NCBI RefSeq assembly: GCF_017255015.1
Contig: NZ_JAFKCS010000002.1
Location: 374,553 to 438,552 of the forward strand
Source: Bowmanella yangjiangensis
GTDB lineage: Bacteria > Pseudomonadota > Gammaproteobacteria > Enterobacterales > Alteromonadaceae
Length of the DNA stretch: 64,000 bases
Direction of reading: 5' to 3'
The notes under the pieces were generated by a model. That model was not told where the DNA came from and made no database searches. It worked only from the letters and a program-made list of their open reading frames with translations. This document shows, in pieces, positions 42,336-49,980 of this stretch (positions are counted from its first letter, which is position 1; the number at the start of each line of letters is the position of its first letter). Made by a program: the position numbers and the translations under genes.

Positions 42336-44419
42336 GGGCTAATCTCCGTGTTTGTGTTCAGGGATTCGGCATAACGGGCCAGGCGGAAACCTACATCGCG
42401 GCGTGCGTCGCTACCGTAATCCCGGTAAGACAGTCTGACTTCGGTCAAACGGCCATGAGCCCAACTGGCGCCTCGAATGACATGATGGATACCTTGCTGA
42501 GCACCAAGAGGGTCGGTATCGGCCTTGAAATTCAGTCCGGAATGGATCTGATAAACGTCATGTACCCATTCAGAGACATTCCCCATCAGGTCATACAGGC
42601 CCTTATTGTCGGCGTGAAAACTGGCCACCGGCGCGCTGACCTTGAAGTTGTCTTCATAACCGGCCAGTACGTCGCCAACTAATGCTGCGCTTTCCATGCC
42701 AGCCAGATTGGCAATGCCCGCTGGCGGAGGTAGTTGCTGACCCCAATTAAATTGCTGCATATGGTCCTGCTGATAGCGTGATGCCCAGGCCCATTCAGCT
42801 TCACTCGGCAGACGATAGCCATTGGCGGTGGCATTGAAGCCCTGATATTGATTGTCTTCGATAAGGTAAAAAGGCTGTAACCCTTCCTGCGCGGAAAGCC
42901 AGTTGCAGAAGCGGGCTGCTTCCAGCCAACTGATGTTGACCACAGGTTGATTGTCACCATCCAGACTGGCTCCTTCAGCATGAGAAGAGCTATGAAAGGA
43001 GGCAAACTGCCGGTATTGGCGGTTGGTGACTTCGGTGGTGCCCAGATAAAAGGGGCGGGCCAGCGCGACCTTGTGCAAAGTTTCATTGGCGCGACGTCCT
43101 TGTTCACGCCTGGATGCGCCCATTTCAAAGCTCACTTGAGGATGAAAGAGTTTCAGTCTGACATCACCCAACAATGTCAGTTGGCTTGGAAGCGCCTCAA
43201 AACGGGCTTGCTCAAGGGTCTTCAGCTTGGCCTGGACCTTGATGGTTTGACCGGCCCTGGGAGTCAGTGTCTGGATAAAGTCGGCATGGCCTGCCAGACT
43301 CACTCGTAGTTTTTGTGGATGGGCGGCTAACTCCAGCGTTTGGTTGGCGCGACCAAGCAGAATGTCGTTGATATACAGCAGCGCATCCTGATGCGAAGTA
43401 CTGACCGACACCTTGCCGAGCAGGGGAGCTAAATTCAGCGCCAATGACTGGCTGCTACCCGCGTTCGCCTGAATCTCGCGCCTGGTGGGTTGATACCCTT
43501 CTCGCAGCAGTAATAACTCATGATTTGTTCCTGCACTTAGTGACAGTTCAAGGGGGGTTTTTCCTTGATATAAGCCGTCCAGGCTGACACTTGCCCCAGT
43601 AGGTGTCGATGTGAGCTGCAAGGTGGCCGATGCTGGCAATAATCTAGCCTGGCTAATAGCAAGGCTTTCACCCGCACTGATATCAATACGCTGCTGCCAG
43701 CTCTGATAGCCTGGGTGAGAGAGTTGCAGTTTATGACTACCAGCCAGCAGCTCAATATCCAAAGGGGTTTGACCATAAGGTTGTTCGTCGACACTCAAGG
43801 TGGCACCACTGGGGTAGCTGTCCAGTGCCAGGGTTCCCCAGTTTGGCAACAGTTCCAGGTCAAACTGTTGCAGCTGATCATAGCCCTGAACTTCAACAAC
43901 CTTTGACTGACTTTGATAACGTGGTGCCTCAAAACGCAGGCTTTGTTCTCCAAGCGGCACATTAAGCAAGGTTTCATCGGTGCTGCCCAGTAATTGGTTA
44001 TTAAGATAAACCTGTGCACTGACATTGCTGGAGATCTGGAGTCGGCCCGGCAGAGGCTGCAGCTCAACATTTAGGCGAAAGTGATCTTCGCTGGCGGTAT
44101 CGAGCTGGCGCTCATAAGGGTTGTATCCCGACTGGCTGATATACAGCTTATACTGGCCTGGCATTAACAATCTGCGCCCAGCAATTTGCATCTGATAGGG
44201 GCCTTCCAGCCGAATCTGGCTGGAAGATGGACTGACTTGTATATCCAGGCTGGTGGCACTGAGCAAAAAGCCAGCGACACCCAGCAAGACACAAAGCAAT
44301 ATGGCTACCAGCCACAGCCAGGGGCGCCAGATACGACGTCGAGGCTGCGATTGCCGGCTGCCAGGCTCAAAAACTGCCGGGGTGATCAGGGTGGCATTTT
44401 TTATCTGCAGATTGCTCAT
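42332..44419 (-). CDS. PEGA-repeat membrane protein with SUMF1-fold C-terminus
   Basis: The 695-residue protein has a basic cytosolic N-terminus, one helix (about 35-54) and a periplasmic part with about five PEGA-type repeats (about 60-410; for example SYPSGATLSVDEQPYGQTPLD and STPTGASVSLDGLYQGKTPLE). A C-terminal SUMF1/FGE-sulfatase domain follows (about 450-685: YLGTTEVTNRQYRQF, NGYRLPSEAEWAWASRY, GLYDLMGNVSEWVHD, IRGASWAHG, DVGFRLA). The two active-site cysteines of formylglycine-generating enzyme are absent (SWAHGRL at that place), so a binding or scaffold role is likely, not sulfatase activation. It overlaps the TPR/PEGA gene and the 53-residue gene by 4 bp each. Confidence 0.88.
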   Translation of the reverse strand: MSNLQIKNATLITPAVFEPGSRQSQPRRRIWRPWLWLVAILLCVLLGVAGFLLSATSLDIQVSPSSSQIRLEGPYQMQIAGRRLLMPGQYKLYISQSGYNPYERQLDTASEDHFRLNVELQPLPGRLQISSNVSAQVYLNNQLLGSTDETLLNVPLGEQSLRFEAPRYQSQSKVVEVQGYDQLQQFDLELLPNWGTLALDSYPSGATLSVDEQPYGQTPLDIELLAGSHKLQLSHPGYQSWQQRIDISAGESLAISQARLLPASATLQLTSTPTGASVSLDGLYQGKTPLELSLSAGTNHELLLLREGYQPTRREIQANAGSSQSLALNLAPLLGKVSVSTSHQDALLYINDILLGRANQTLELAAHPQKLRVSLAGHADFIQTLTPRAGQTIKVQAKLKTLEQARFEALPSQLTLLGDVRLKLFHPQVSFEMGASRREQGRRANETLHKVALARPFYLGTTEVTNRQYRQFASFHSSSHAEGASLDGDNQPVVNISWLEAARFCNWLSAQEGLQPFYLIEDNQYQGFNATANGYRLPSEAEWAWASRYQQDHMQQFNWGQQLPPPAGIANLAGMESAALVGDVLAGYEDNFKVSAPVASFHADNKGLYDLMGNVSEWVHDVYQIHSGLNFKADTDPLGAQQGIHHVIRGASWAHGRLTEVRLSYRDYGSDARRDVGFRLARYAESLNTNTEISP

Positions 44420-45903
44420 ATGCTGCCTATTTTTTCAGTACAACGAATACTAATTGTGGTAGCGGCTTCGCCGGCTTGAAGAACAAACTCATGCATCACA
44501 TCCCGATATCCGGCACGAGTGCCTTGCAAGATGTATTTGCCTGGGTAGAGCTGGATTTGCTTGCTGTCGAAAACCCCAAGTCCGCCAACCTTGAACAGCT
44601 GTACTTGAGTTTGTTTGTCGGATAAAAGCTGAACGGTAACTGACTGTCTGGCCTGGATGAGCAAGTGCTGCAGATCATCTATCTGGTCGCTGAGGCGGGG
44701 GCCGGGTTGCTTGATGCGGCTGGCCTGATCCAGTAATTCGGCCGCATTGGCATAATGACGTTCATCGCGCAGGGCCAAAGGGGCAGCCAGTCTGGCGCTA
44801 AGCAGCTCATCCAGCTCGGCTCTGGCCTGAGCGCGAAGCAGGGCGACCCTTACCTGCACCAGTCCAGATTGCAATGCATCAGCTTGTTTGTAACGCTCTA
44901 TGGCCTCTGGCCATTGCTCGCTAGCCTCGAGTGTCTGGCCATCTTGCATCAGCTGAGCAATGCGCTGCGCCAGTTGCTTGCTTTTCGCTTGGCGCATGGC
45001 GTCCAGACTGTCCTGGTCTTTGGGCTTAAGATGAAGCGCCTGGGTGAAAGCATCGATGGCCTGCTGTGTGTCGTTGTTGGCTAAGGCCGACAGTCCGCTT
45101 GACATATAACGGCGATGCAAGCGATCCAATTTGTTCTGCTGTAAGCGCGCCAGGGTTTGGCTGGCACCCAGATGCATTGAATTAAGGCCATGGGCCTGGT
45201 TAGCAAACTCAATGGCGTCGTCCAGCTTGCCATCTTCTTCAGCATATTGGCTGGCGGTGAGCAGTTTGAGTAGCGCAGGTAAATTTTGAGCGCGCTGTAA
45301 ACCGGATACGGCAGCCTCTTGTTCTGGCGCCATGGCATAGGCCAGTTCAAACGCGTGGATGGCAGCGTCGACATCGTCATTAGCCAGGGCAGCTTGGCCA
45401 TCATTTAAGGCGGCTTCCAGCACTTGCTGTCCTTGACTTTGCAGGCTCTGCAAAGCCTCCAGACTTGTCTGGTATTGTGCCAGCGCCTGGGTGAACTGGC
45501 GTTGCTGATAGTAACTATCGCCGTCTGCGGCAAATTGCAGGGCTTGCTGAAAGCTCTCCTCGGCCCAGCGCTGCACCGCTATGTTTTCGAGCTCTTGCTG
45601 CACGGTTAGCAGTTGCTGAAGGACATCCTGTGCTTCACGCCTGGCTTTCGCTAATTGCGCATCTTGAAACGGACTATCTTCAAGTTTACTGGTGACTGGC
45701 TCCGGCGCGGGGAGGGCTGTATTGTTGGCCTTGGGCAGCCATTCCGGCAGATAGAAAATGGCAACAATCAGCAACAGACTGAATAGCACCAGTGGTAGCA
45801 GAATAGATGGCCTGCCACCGGGATTAATGGGAGAGCCGACTCTTTCTACCGAGAAACTTGGCGGTGACGTCGGTTTGTCGTTGTCTGGTTTTTCATCCTG
45901 CAT
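44416..45903 (-). CDS. Membrane-anchored TPR protein with PEGA-like C-terminus
   Basis: The start at 45903 (MQDEKPDN) has GAGGT five bases upstream; a GTG at 45945 would overlap the preceding gene. The 495-residue protein has a cytosolic N-terminus, one helix (about 33-52) and a periplasmic helical-repeat region (about 80-400) with repeated TPR-like units such as ALAQYQTSLEALQSLQSQG, AIHAFELAYAMAPEQEAA and AIDAFTQALHLKPKDQDSL. A PEGA-like beta domain ends the chain (LYPGKYILQGTRAGYRDV). It is probably a periplasmic adaptor for protein-protein contacts in the complex, paired with the PEGA/SUMF1 protein that it overlaps. Confidence 0.85.
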   Translation of the reverse strand: MQDEKPDNDKPTSPPSFSVERVGSPINPGGRPSILLPLVLFSLLLIVAIFYLPEWLPKANNTALPAPEPVTSKLEDSPFQDAQLAKARREAQDVLQQLLTVQQELENIAVQRWAEESFQQALQFAADGDSYYQQRQFTQALAQYQTSLEALQSLQSQGQQVLEAALNDGQAALANDDVDAAIHAFELAYAMAPEQEAAVSGLQRAQNLPALLKLLTASQYAEEDGKLDDAIEFANQAHGLNSMHLGASQTLARLQQNKLDRLHRRYMSSGLSALANNDTQQAIDAFTQALHLKPKDQDSLDAMRQAKSKQLAQRIAQLMQDGQTLEASEQWPEAIERYKQADALQSGLVQVRVALLRAQARAELDELLSARLAAPLALRDERHYANAAELLDQASRIKQPGPRLSDQIDDLQHLLIQARQSVTVQLLSDKQTQVQLFKVGGLGVFDSKQIQLYPGKYILQGTRAGYRDVMHEFVLQAGEAATTISIRCTEKIGSI

Positions 45904-45925
45904 AACTACCTCTTCTTTGTGAGGG

Positions 45926-47104
45926 CTAGGGTTCGGATTGTCCACGTTCTAACTGATAGATTTCCCTGAGCAGCGCTTTCCACTGCTGGTATTGGTCATC
46001 CACTGTGCCTGACAGTGTGACGGTACGATCTTCCAGTTCGATGCTCTGCGGCGCGATACTGGCTTCCAGTGACTCTCCCAATTCGAGTAATGCGTCAACG
46101 TGGATCTGTGCCTGATCCGCTTTATCCATACCGCTTTTCAACATGTAGCCACCGCCTGCTACGCCAACGTAAGAGGCCGCGCGCGCCACAGCGTCTGGGC
46201 TTCCAGCACCTAATACGCCGCCGAGAATGGCTGCCGCACCGAGCATAATGCGTTTACGTGATTCTTCCTGGAGTTCCCGCATCGCAATGACTTCCTGATA
46301 ACTCTGGCCACGCCAGGCCCGATAGGCCACAGTCATTTCACGGGCGTACTGAGAGTAATATTCCTGCAAGGTATCTATGTACATTTGGTCACGCTCACGA
46401 ATGGCCTGCAGGCGCTGCATCATGTTGTCTCCGGATGCAGGAAGCCTGTTGATACTGACGTAGCCATTACTGTCCCGCTTTACGTAGTCACCAAATACCT
46501 GAGGAGAAAACTCACTGGCGAAGCGCAAGGCGGCCAATTCATGCAGATAGGCAACCTGCTGCTCGTTTAATTGCTGACGGTATTGCAGCAGGTCGTTGGC
46601 GATGCGGTTGTATAGGTCAAGGAAGGGTTCTTCGGTTTGCTTATATTTGGGGTCATAGGCGTAGCGACTGGCCTGGCTTTCATATTCTTTTTCCAGCCAG
46701 GTTCGGCCACTGGCGTCGAAGGCATGGATCCACAGACGTAACTTCTCGCCATCTGAAGAGAGTATTTTTCCTGTTACATTCAAATCCAGGGGCACAGAGT
46801 TTTGAGGAACGATGCGAACCGGCCCCCACGCGGCACTTTTTTGCATGGCCTGCATTAACTGAAAAGGAAAATATTGGCTTTCTGCTTTACGTATTTCCGC
46901 AAAGTAGAGGGTATTTTCGTCATCTTCCTCGGGCATTTCACCCGGGTCAAAGCGCACTATGGCAACATCCAGCAGTTGGTTTTCATTCAATAAGGTTTGC
47001 TGGGTGACTACCGGTGTCGTGTTAGTCGATTTCACTTGGTAGGTTGCACAGCCACCCGTCAGTAATGCGACTAAAGCTAACGACAACAGAACTAAATGTT
47101 TCAT
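45926..47104 (-). CDS. Lipoprotein of unknown function
   Basis: This is a 392-residue lipoprotein with signal MKHLVLLSLALVALLTGGC (Cys19) followed by ATYQVKSTNTTPVV. A CsgG/LptE-like beginning (LLDVAIVRFDPGEMPEEDDE, EIRKAESQYFPFQLMQAMQ, WGPVRIVPQ) suggests a periplasmic alpha/beta domain in the first 150 residues. Then comes a long helical stretch rich in Gln, Glu and Tyr (YLHELAALRFASEF, LQEYYSQYAREMTVAYRAWR), and a Gly/Ala hydrophobic segment (about 290-335, LGAAAILGGVLGAG) that could insert in or lie along a membrane. I cannot name the family. It lies 14 bp after the Ser-rich lipoprotein gene. Confidence 0.8.
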   Translation of the reverse strand: MKHLVLLSLALVALLTGGCATYQVKSTNTTPVVTQQTLLNENQLLDVAIVRFDPGEMPEEDDENTLYFAEIRKAESQYFPFQLMQAMQKSAAWGPVRIVPQNSVPLDLNVTGKILSSDGEKLRLWIHAFDASGRTWLEKEYESQASRYAYDPKYKQTEEPFLDLYNRIANDLLQYRQQLNEQQVAYLHELAALRFASEFSPQVFGDYVKRDSNGYVSINRLPASGDNMMQRLQAIRERDQMYIDTLQEYYSQYAREMTVAYRAWRGQSYQEVIAMRELQEESRKRIMLGAAAILGGVLGAGSPDAVARAASYVGVAGGGYMLKSGMDKADQAQIHVDALLELGESLEASIAPQSIELEDRTVTLSGTVDDQYQQWKALLREIYQLERGQSEP

Positions 47105-47118
47105 TCGCGTTCCCCCAT

Positions 47119-48318
47119 TTATCCTGATTGCTCGTTGGTGACTTTTTTAAGTGGCAAGCCTTTGTATTTTCGATATTCATTCCAAAGTTGCTCGCGTAGG
47201 GCAGGGTCACGTTCTTTGATAGCAGCTTCGCGGATTTGTCTGGCGACCACGTCATCCTCGTTGGCATTGGGAATATCTGCCGGTACGCCGCCAATACCTG
47301 GTAAGGGGGTACCTCCTTCTGGCAAGGGCGAGCCAGCTGATGCAGGGACGCCATTGGATGAAGAGTCATTTCCTTGGCTACCTGCTTCATTGGCTTGTTC
47401 ACCGCCAAAACCTTGATCTTCGGCTGACTCAACACCTTCTTCCTCGCTTTCGCTTGCTTCGGACATGGGGGCTCCTTGTTTGGCTGCGCGGTCCCGAATG
47501 TAACTATTTTCACGCAATATCATCTGGTCATATTGTCCCATGGCTCCCTCCAGGCGGGCATCGGCTCTGGCGATAAGCTGCTCGTCTGTTGCAGTACTTT
47601 GATGGGAGCTTGGCACTTGACTCGCGGAAGTGGTTTGTGAAGCTGAAGACGAAGAAGACGAAGAAGACGAAGAAGACGAAGAAGACGAAGAAGACGAAGA
47701 AGACGAAGAAGACGAAGAAGACGAAGAAGAAGCTGCACTTACTTCCTCTGAAAAGTCGATATCATCTGACTCGCTTTGTCCTTCTCCTTGTATATCATCA
47801 TTGGCTTCCTGACTGGTTTCTTCGCTACCATTTGCATTGCCGCCTAAGTCTTGTTCGCTCTGACCTGCGCCGATTTCAGGTTGTTGCATCCCTTCATTGC
47901 TCTTTCCCTCGCTTTGCTGCCCCATGGTTCCTGAGCTGCCACTTGGGTCGTTGTTCGCGCCGGATTGCTGCCCGTCCTGCTGGCCCTGATTGCCCTGCTG
48001 GGAAGCTTCTGCGCCAGCCGAGCTTTGGCTGCGCTGCGCTTGGCCATCATTTGATGAGGATTGTCCCTGGGACTGGCTGGCTCGACCGCCACTGGAAGGC
48101 ATTGATGGTGGAGACTGATTTTGACCTTGCCCCTGTTGTTGGCTTTGCTTTTGTCCCTGGCCAGATGAGCTACTGGGCTGGCTTGGCGGACTGGGTTTAG
48201 ATGGCTGAGGTGTTGGCGGCGTAGGTTGTGATGTTGACTCACAACCAGTGAGTGCCAAACACAATGCAGCACCGATTAGCGAAATTCTGTATCGTCTGAC
48301 GGGGTGTAGAATCGACAT
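47119..48318 (-). CDS. Ser/Gln-rich lipoprotein with a 29-serine tract
   Basis: The 399-residue protein has the lipoprotein signal SLIGAALCLALTGCES (Cys26). It is followed by about 170 residues of low complexity rich in Pro, Ser, Gln and Gly, then a run of 29 consecutive Ser codons built from TCTTCTTCG repeats, then a more ordered acidic region. The C-terminal 60 residues look conserved and folded (EDDVVARQIREAAIKERDPALREQLWNEYRKYKG). It should be an outer-membrane lipoprotein with a long flexible arm, so the ordered C-terminus could reach the inner-membrane complex or the cell wall. Function is unknown. It is the second gene of the cluster. Confidence 0.8.
   Translation of the reverse strand: MSILHPVRRYRISLIGAALCLALTGCESTSQPTPPTPQPSKPSPPSQPSSSSGQGQKQSQQQGQGQNQSPPSMPSSGGRASQSQGQSSSNDGQAQRSQSSAGAEASQQGNQGQQDGQQSGANNDPSGSSGTMGQQSEGKSNEGMQQPEIGAGQSEQDLGGNANGSEETSQEANDDIQGEGQSESDDIDFSEEVSAASSSSSSSSSSSSSSSSSSSSSSSSSSSSSASQTTSASQVPSSHQSTATDEQLIARADARLEGAMGQYDQMILRENSYIRDRAAKQGAPMSEASESEEEGVESAEDQGFGGEQANEAGSQGNDSSSNGVPASAGSPLPEGGTPLPGIGGVPADIPNANEDDVVARQIREAAIKERDPALREQLWNEYRKYKGLPLKKVTNEQSG
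47644..47730. repeat. 9-bp coding microsatellite encoding poly-serine
   Basis: Plus-strand unit GAAGAAGAC, perfect from 47651 to 47722 (eight copies) with partial copies at both ends. On the coding (minus) strand this is TCTTCTTCG repeated, giving 29 serines at 47730-47644. Copy-number change in steps of three codons keeps the reading frame, so slippage would alter linker length without inactivating the gene. Confidence 0.95.
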
Positions 48319-48328
48319 ATTGCTGCTC

Positions 48329-49528
48329 CTAAGGGTTGCTGAGTTTCAGCCGAACCCCCAATGTTTCTATTGGTTCCTCTTCTTCAAAGCGTGGGCGAAA
48401 ACTGGCGGTACGCAAGAATTTCAATGCTCTGGAACGCATCGCAGTGGCATCCAAAGGGATAGAATCAAGCAATTGAATATTGTTGGCCTTGCCGTGGGCA
48501 TTGACGTCAAAACTGGCTAGGACAAAGCGATCGGGTTCCCGGTATTGGCCATCTTCGCCGAGGAATATTTTTGAATCAGGCAGTAATGTCGGGCGCTCAA
48601 AAAGTTGAAAGGCATTGTTTTCCTGTCCCTTCCGAGCTAGTTCCCTGGCTTCGCGGTAGGTGTCGAAAGCATCGGTGGTTTTACCGAACATCAAATACCA
48701 GTCTGCCAGTCCCACCCTGGCCAGTACCTTATTCTGCATGGCCGCTGATTCGGTTTGGGCATCATAAATTTCCACCATCTTTTCTAAGGCCAGCTTGCCT
48801 TCTCGGTAGTTTTCCGTGCGATAGTCAACGGCGGGCAAGCCCATGTAAAAACTACCCTGACGCGTCATATCCAGGCTGTCGAAGTTGAACTCTAACTGAG
48901 CTGGTCCAAGCTGAGATTTAAAGAAGTTGGCCATGACTAATCCCTTCAGGCTTTGCACCATACGTGGATCTTTGTCGCCGTAATTGGCCAGAATGATGTC
49001 GTGAGTTTGCTGGTAAAGGGCTTCGGATTGGAGCAGTCTGACATAGGTCTCGTTGAGAAATTCATGATGGTGCACAAACAGCAGCCAACTGGCATAGTTG
49101 AACAGGTATGGCAGCAGGTGTGGATCGTCAGGTTGGTAGTTACGGTTCACCAACCAATATACTCGCTGATGTAGATCATCCAGTTCCTTCCAGCGATTCT
49201 GCGCCATCATGCTGATATGCATTTTCTCTATGATTGGTACTTGGGCCAAGGCATAAATACCCTGACCGATTTTGGTGATTTGCAATGCGCGGGAAAAACT
49301 ATCAATGGCCAATTGATGTTGATTTTGCTGTTGGTAGGCAACCCCAAGCTGCGAGAGTAGTTGCCCTAACTGTGGGCTGTAGGTTCCTTCATCCTGCTGA
49401 ACGCGATCAATTTCCTGCAAATAGGGCTGGATGGGTCGCATATCCAGCTCATTAGCCAAGGTGGGGCCGGGCAACAGTAACAATACCAATACGGACGGAC
49501 TAATCACGCAACGGGCAGCAATACTCAT
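48329..49528 (-). CDS. Periplasmic TPR protein with TonB-C-like end
   Basis: The 399-residue exported protein has the signal peptide PSVLVLLLLPGPTLA. The body holds TPR-like units (QLGQLLSQLGVAYQQQNQHQLAIDSFSRALQI, ARVGLADWYLMFGKTTDAFDTYREA). The last 70 residues resemble a TonB C-terminal domain: FVLASFDVNAHGKANNIQLLDSIP, then ALKFLRTASFRPRFEEEEPI, matching the conserved strand-helix-strand with an R-F-x-P pattern. No TonB-type membrane anchor is present, so it would act as a soluble periplasmic partner. It is the first gene of the cluster, about 290 nt from the best upstream promoter match. Confidence 0.8.
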   Translation of the reverse strand: MSIAARCVISPSVLVLLLLPGPTLANELDMRPIQPYLQEIDRVQQDEGTYSPQLGQLLSQLGVAYQQQNQHQLAIDSFSRALQITKIGQGIYALAQVPIIEKMHISMMAQNRWKELDDLHQRVYWLVNRNYQPDDPHLLPYLFNYASWLLFVHHHEFLNETYVRLLQSEALYQQTHDIILANYGDKDPRMVQSLKGLVMANFFKSQLGPAQLEFNFDSLDMTRQGSFYMGLPAVDYRTENYREGKLALEKMVEIYDAQTESAAMQNKVLARVGLADWYLMFGKTTDAFDTYREARELARKGQENNAFQLFERPTLLPDSKIFLGEDGQYREPDRFVLASFDVNAHGKANNIQLLDSIPLDATAMRSRALKFLRTASFRPRFEEEEPIETLGVRLKLSNP

Positions 49529-49825
49529 GATACAACCCCAAGGAACGAGTTATTTACCTGAAACCTGATGCCTGAGCACAGAGCTCAAACCTCAAACCTT
49601 TAACCAGATAGTGATAGTGTGTTTCCCGGTGTCCTGTGTGCAGCTGCTTGCCGGATATCGTTGTTTTGTTCTGGATCCTCTTGTCAAAAATGTCGAAAAC
49701 GAAAATGTTGTCTGAGCATTTTTGCGCTTAAATGTGGTCTGAACCGCATTGCTAAAGGCATGACAGCGGTGACATCCTTGCTTATTAATCATACGCTTAG
49801 GTCGACAGAAGCAGACCTTAAAGCG

Positions 49826-49855
49826 AGTATAGTTAAGATGTAATTAAAAGGTTAA
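49826..49855 (-). promoter_or_regulatory. Predicted promoter of the thirteen-gene cluster
   Basis: On the minus strand TTAACC (49855-49850) and TATACT (49831-49826) are separated by 18 bp and lie in AT-rich DNA; matches to consensus are 4/6 and 5/6. The predicted start is near 49819. It is the best candidate in the region, but the 290-nt leader leaves room for another promoter nearer the gene. Confidence 0.4.
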
Positions 49856-49946
49856 AAAAAGTTGATTATTTTTTGTTCGGTCTGGCTGAGGCGTCATTAA
49901 TAAGGCCTGAGACGGCGGTTTGTAAGGCAGGTTGAATGAAAAAAGG

Positions 49947-49974
49947 CAAAAAGAAGCCGGTCAGTGACCGGCTT
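49947..49974 (-). terminator. Rho-independent terminator after the tricorn protease gene
   Basis: AAGCCGGTCA and TGACCGGCTT form a perfect 10-bp stem. On the minus strand the hairpin is followed by CTTTTTGCC and a further T-rich run. It lies 6 bp beyond the protease stop codon and isolates it from the downstream cluster promoter. Confidence 0.85.
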
Positions 49975-49980
49975 AGTTCG

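Larger units (their letters stand above)
49529..49980. other. Gene-free region upstream of the thirteen-gene cluster
   Basis: This 452-bp region lies between the cluster and the tricorn protease gene, which is also on the minus strand. It holds a short degenerate heptamer remnant (CTCAAAC twice at 49584-49597), a promoter-like pair for the cluster (49826-49855) and the terminator of the protease gene (49947-49974). The middle (about 49600-49800) has a 66-codon open frame without a ribosome site or domain features; it is not called. A long 5' leader of about 290 nt is predicted for the cluster mRNA. Confidence 0.6.

Noticed and set aside
42332-44419. Formylglycine-generating enzyme that activates sulfatases
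   Set aside because: The catalytic cysteines are missing and there is no sulfatase gene in the window.
47589-48200. Plus-strand Lys/Thr-rich and Glu/Asp-rich proteins over the serine tract
   Set aside because: They are antisense readings of the GAAGAAGAC repeat inside a gene with a lipoprotein signal and tight operon spacing on the other strand.
35280-49528. Zorya anti-phage system, because of the MotA-like and anchored partner proteins
   Set aside because: No helicase, nuclease or ZorC/ZorD/ZorE-like gene is present. The partners carry VWA domains and the cluster is dominated by lipoproteins and a protease. A defence role is not supported by the sequence.
49592-49792. 66-codon minus-strand frame upstream of the large cluster
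   Set aside because: No Shine-Dalgarno sequence, no signal peptide or domain pattern. It lies in the predicted 5' leader and may be chance.
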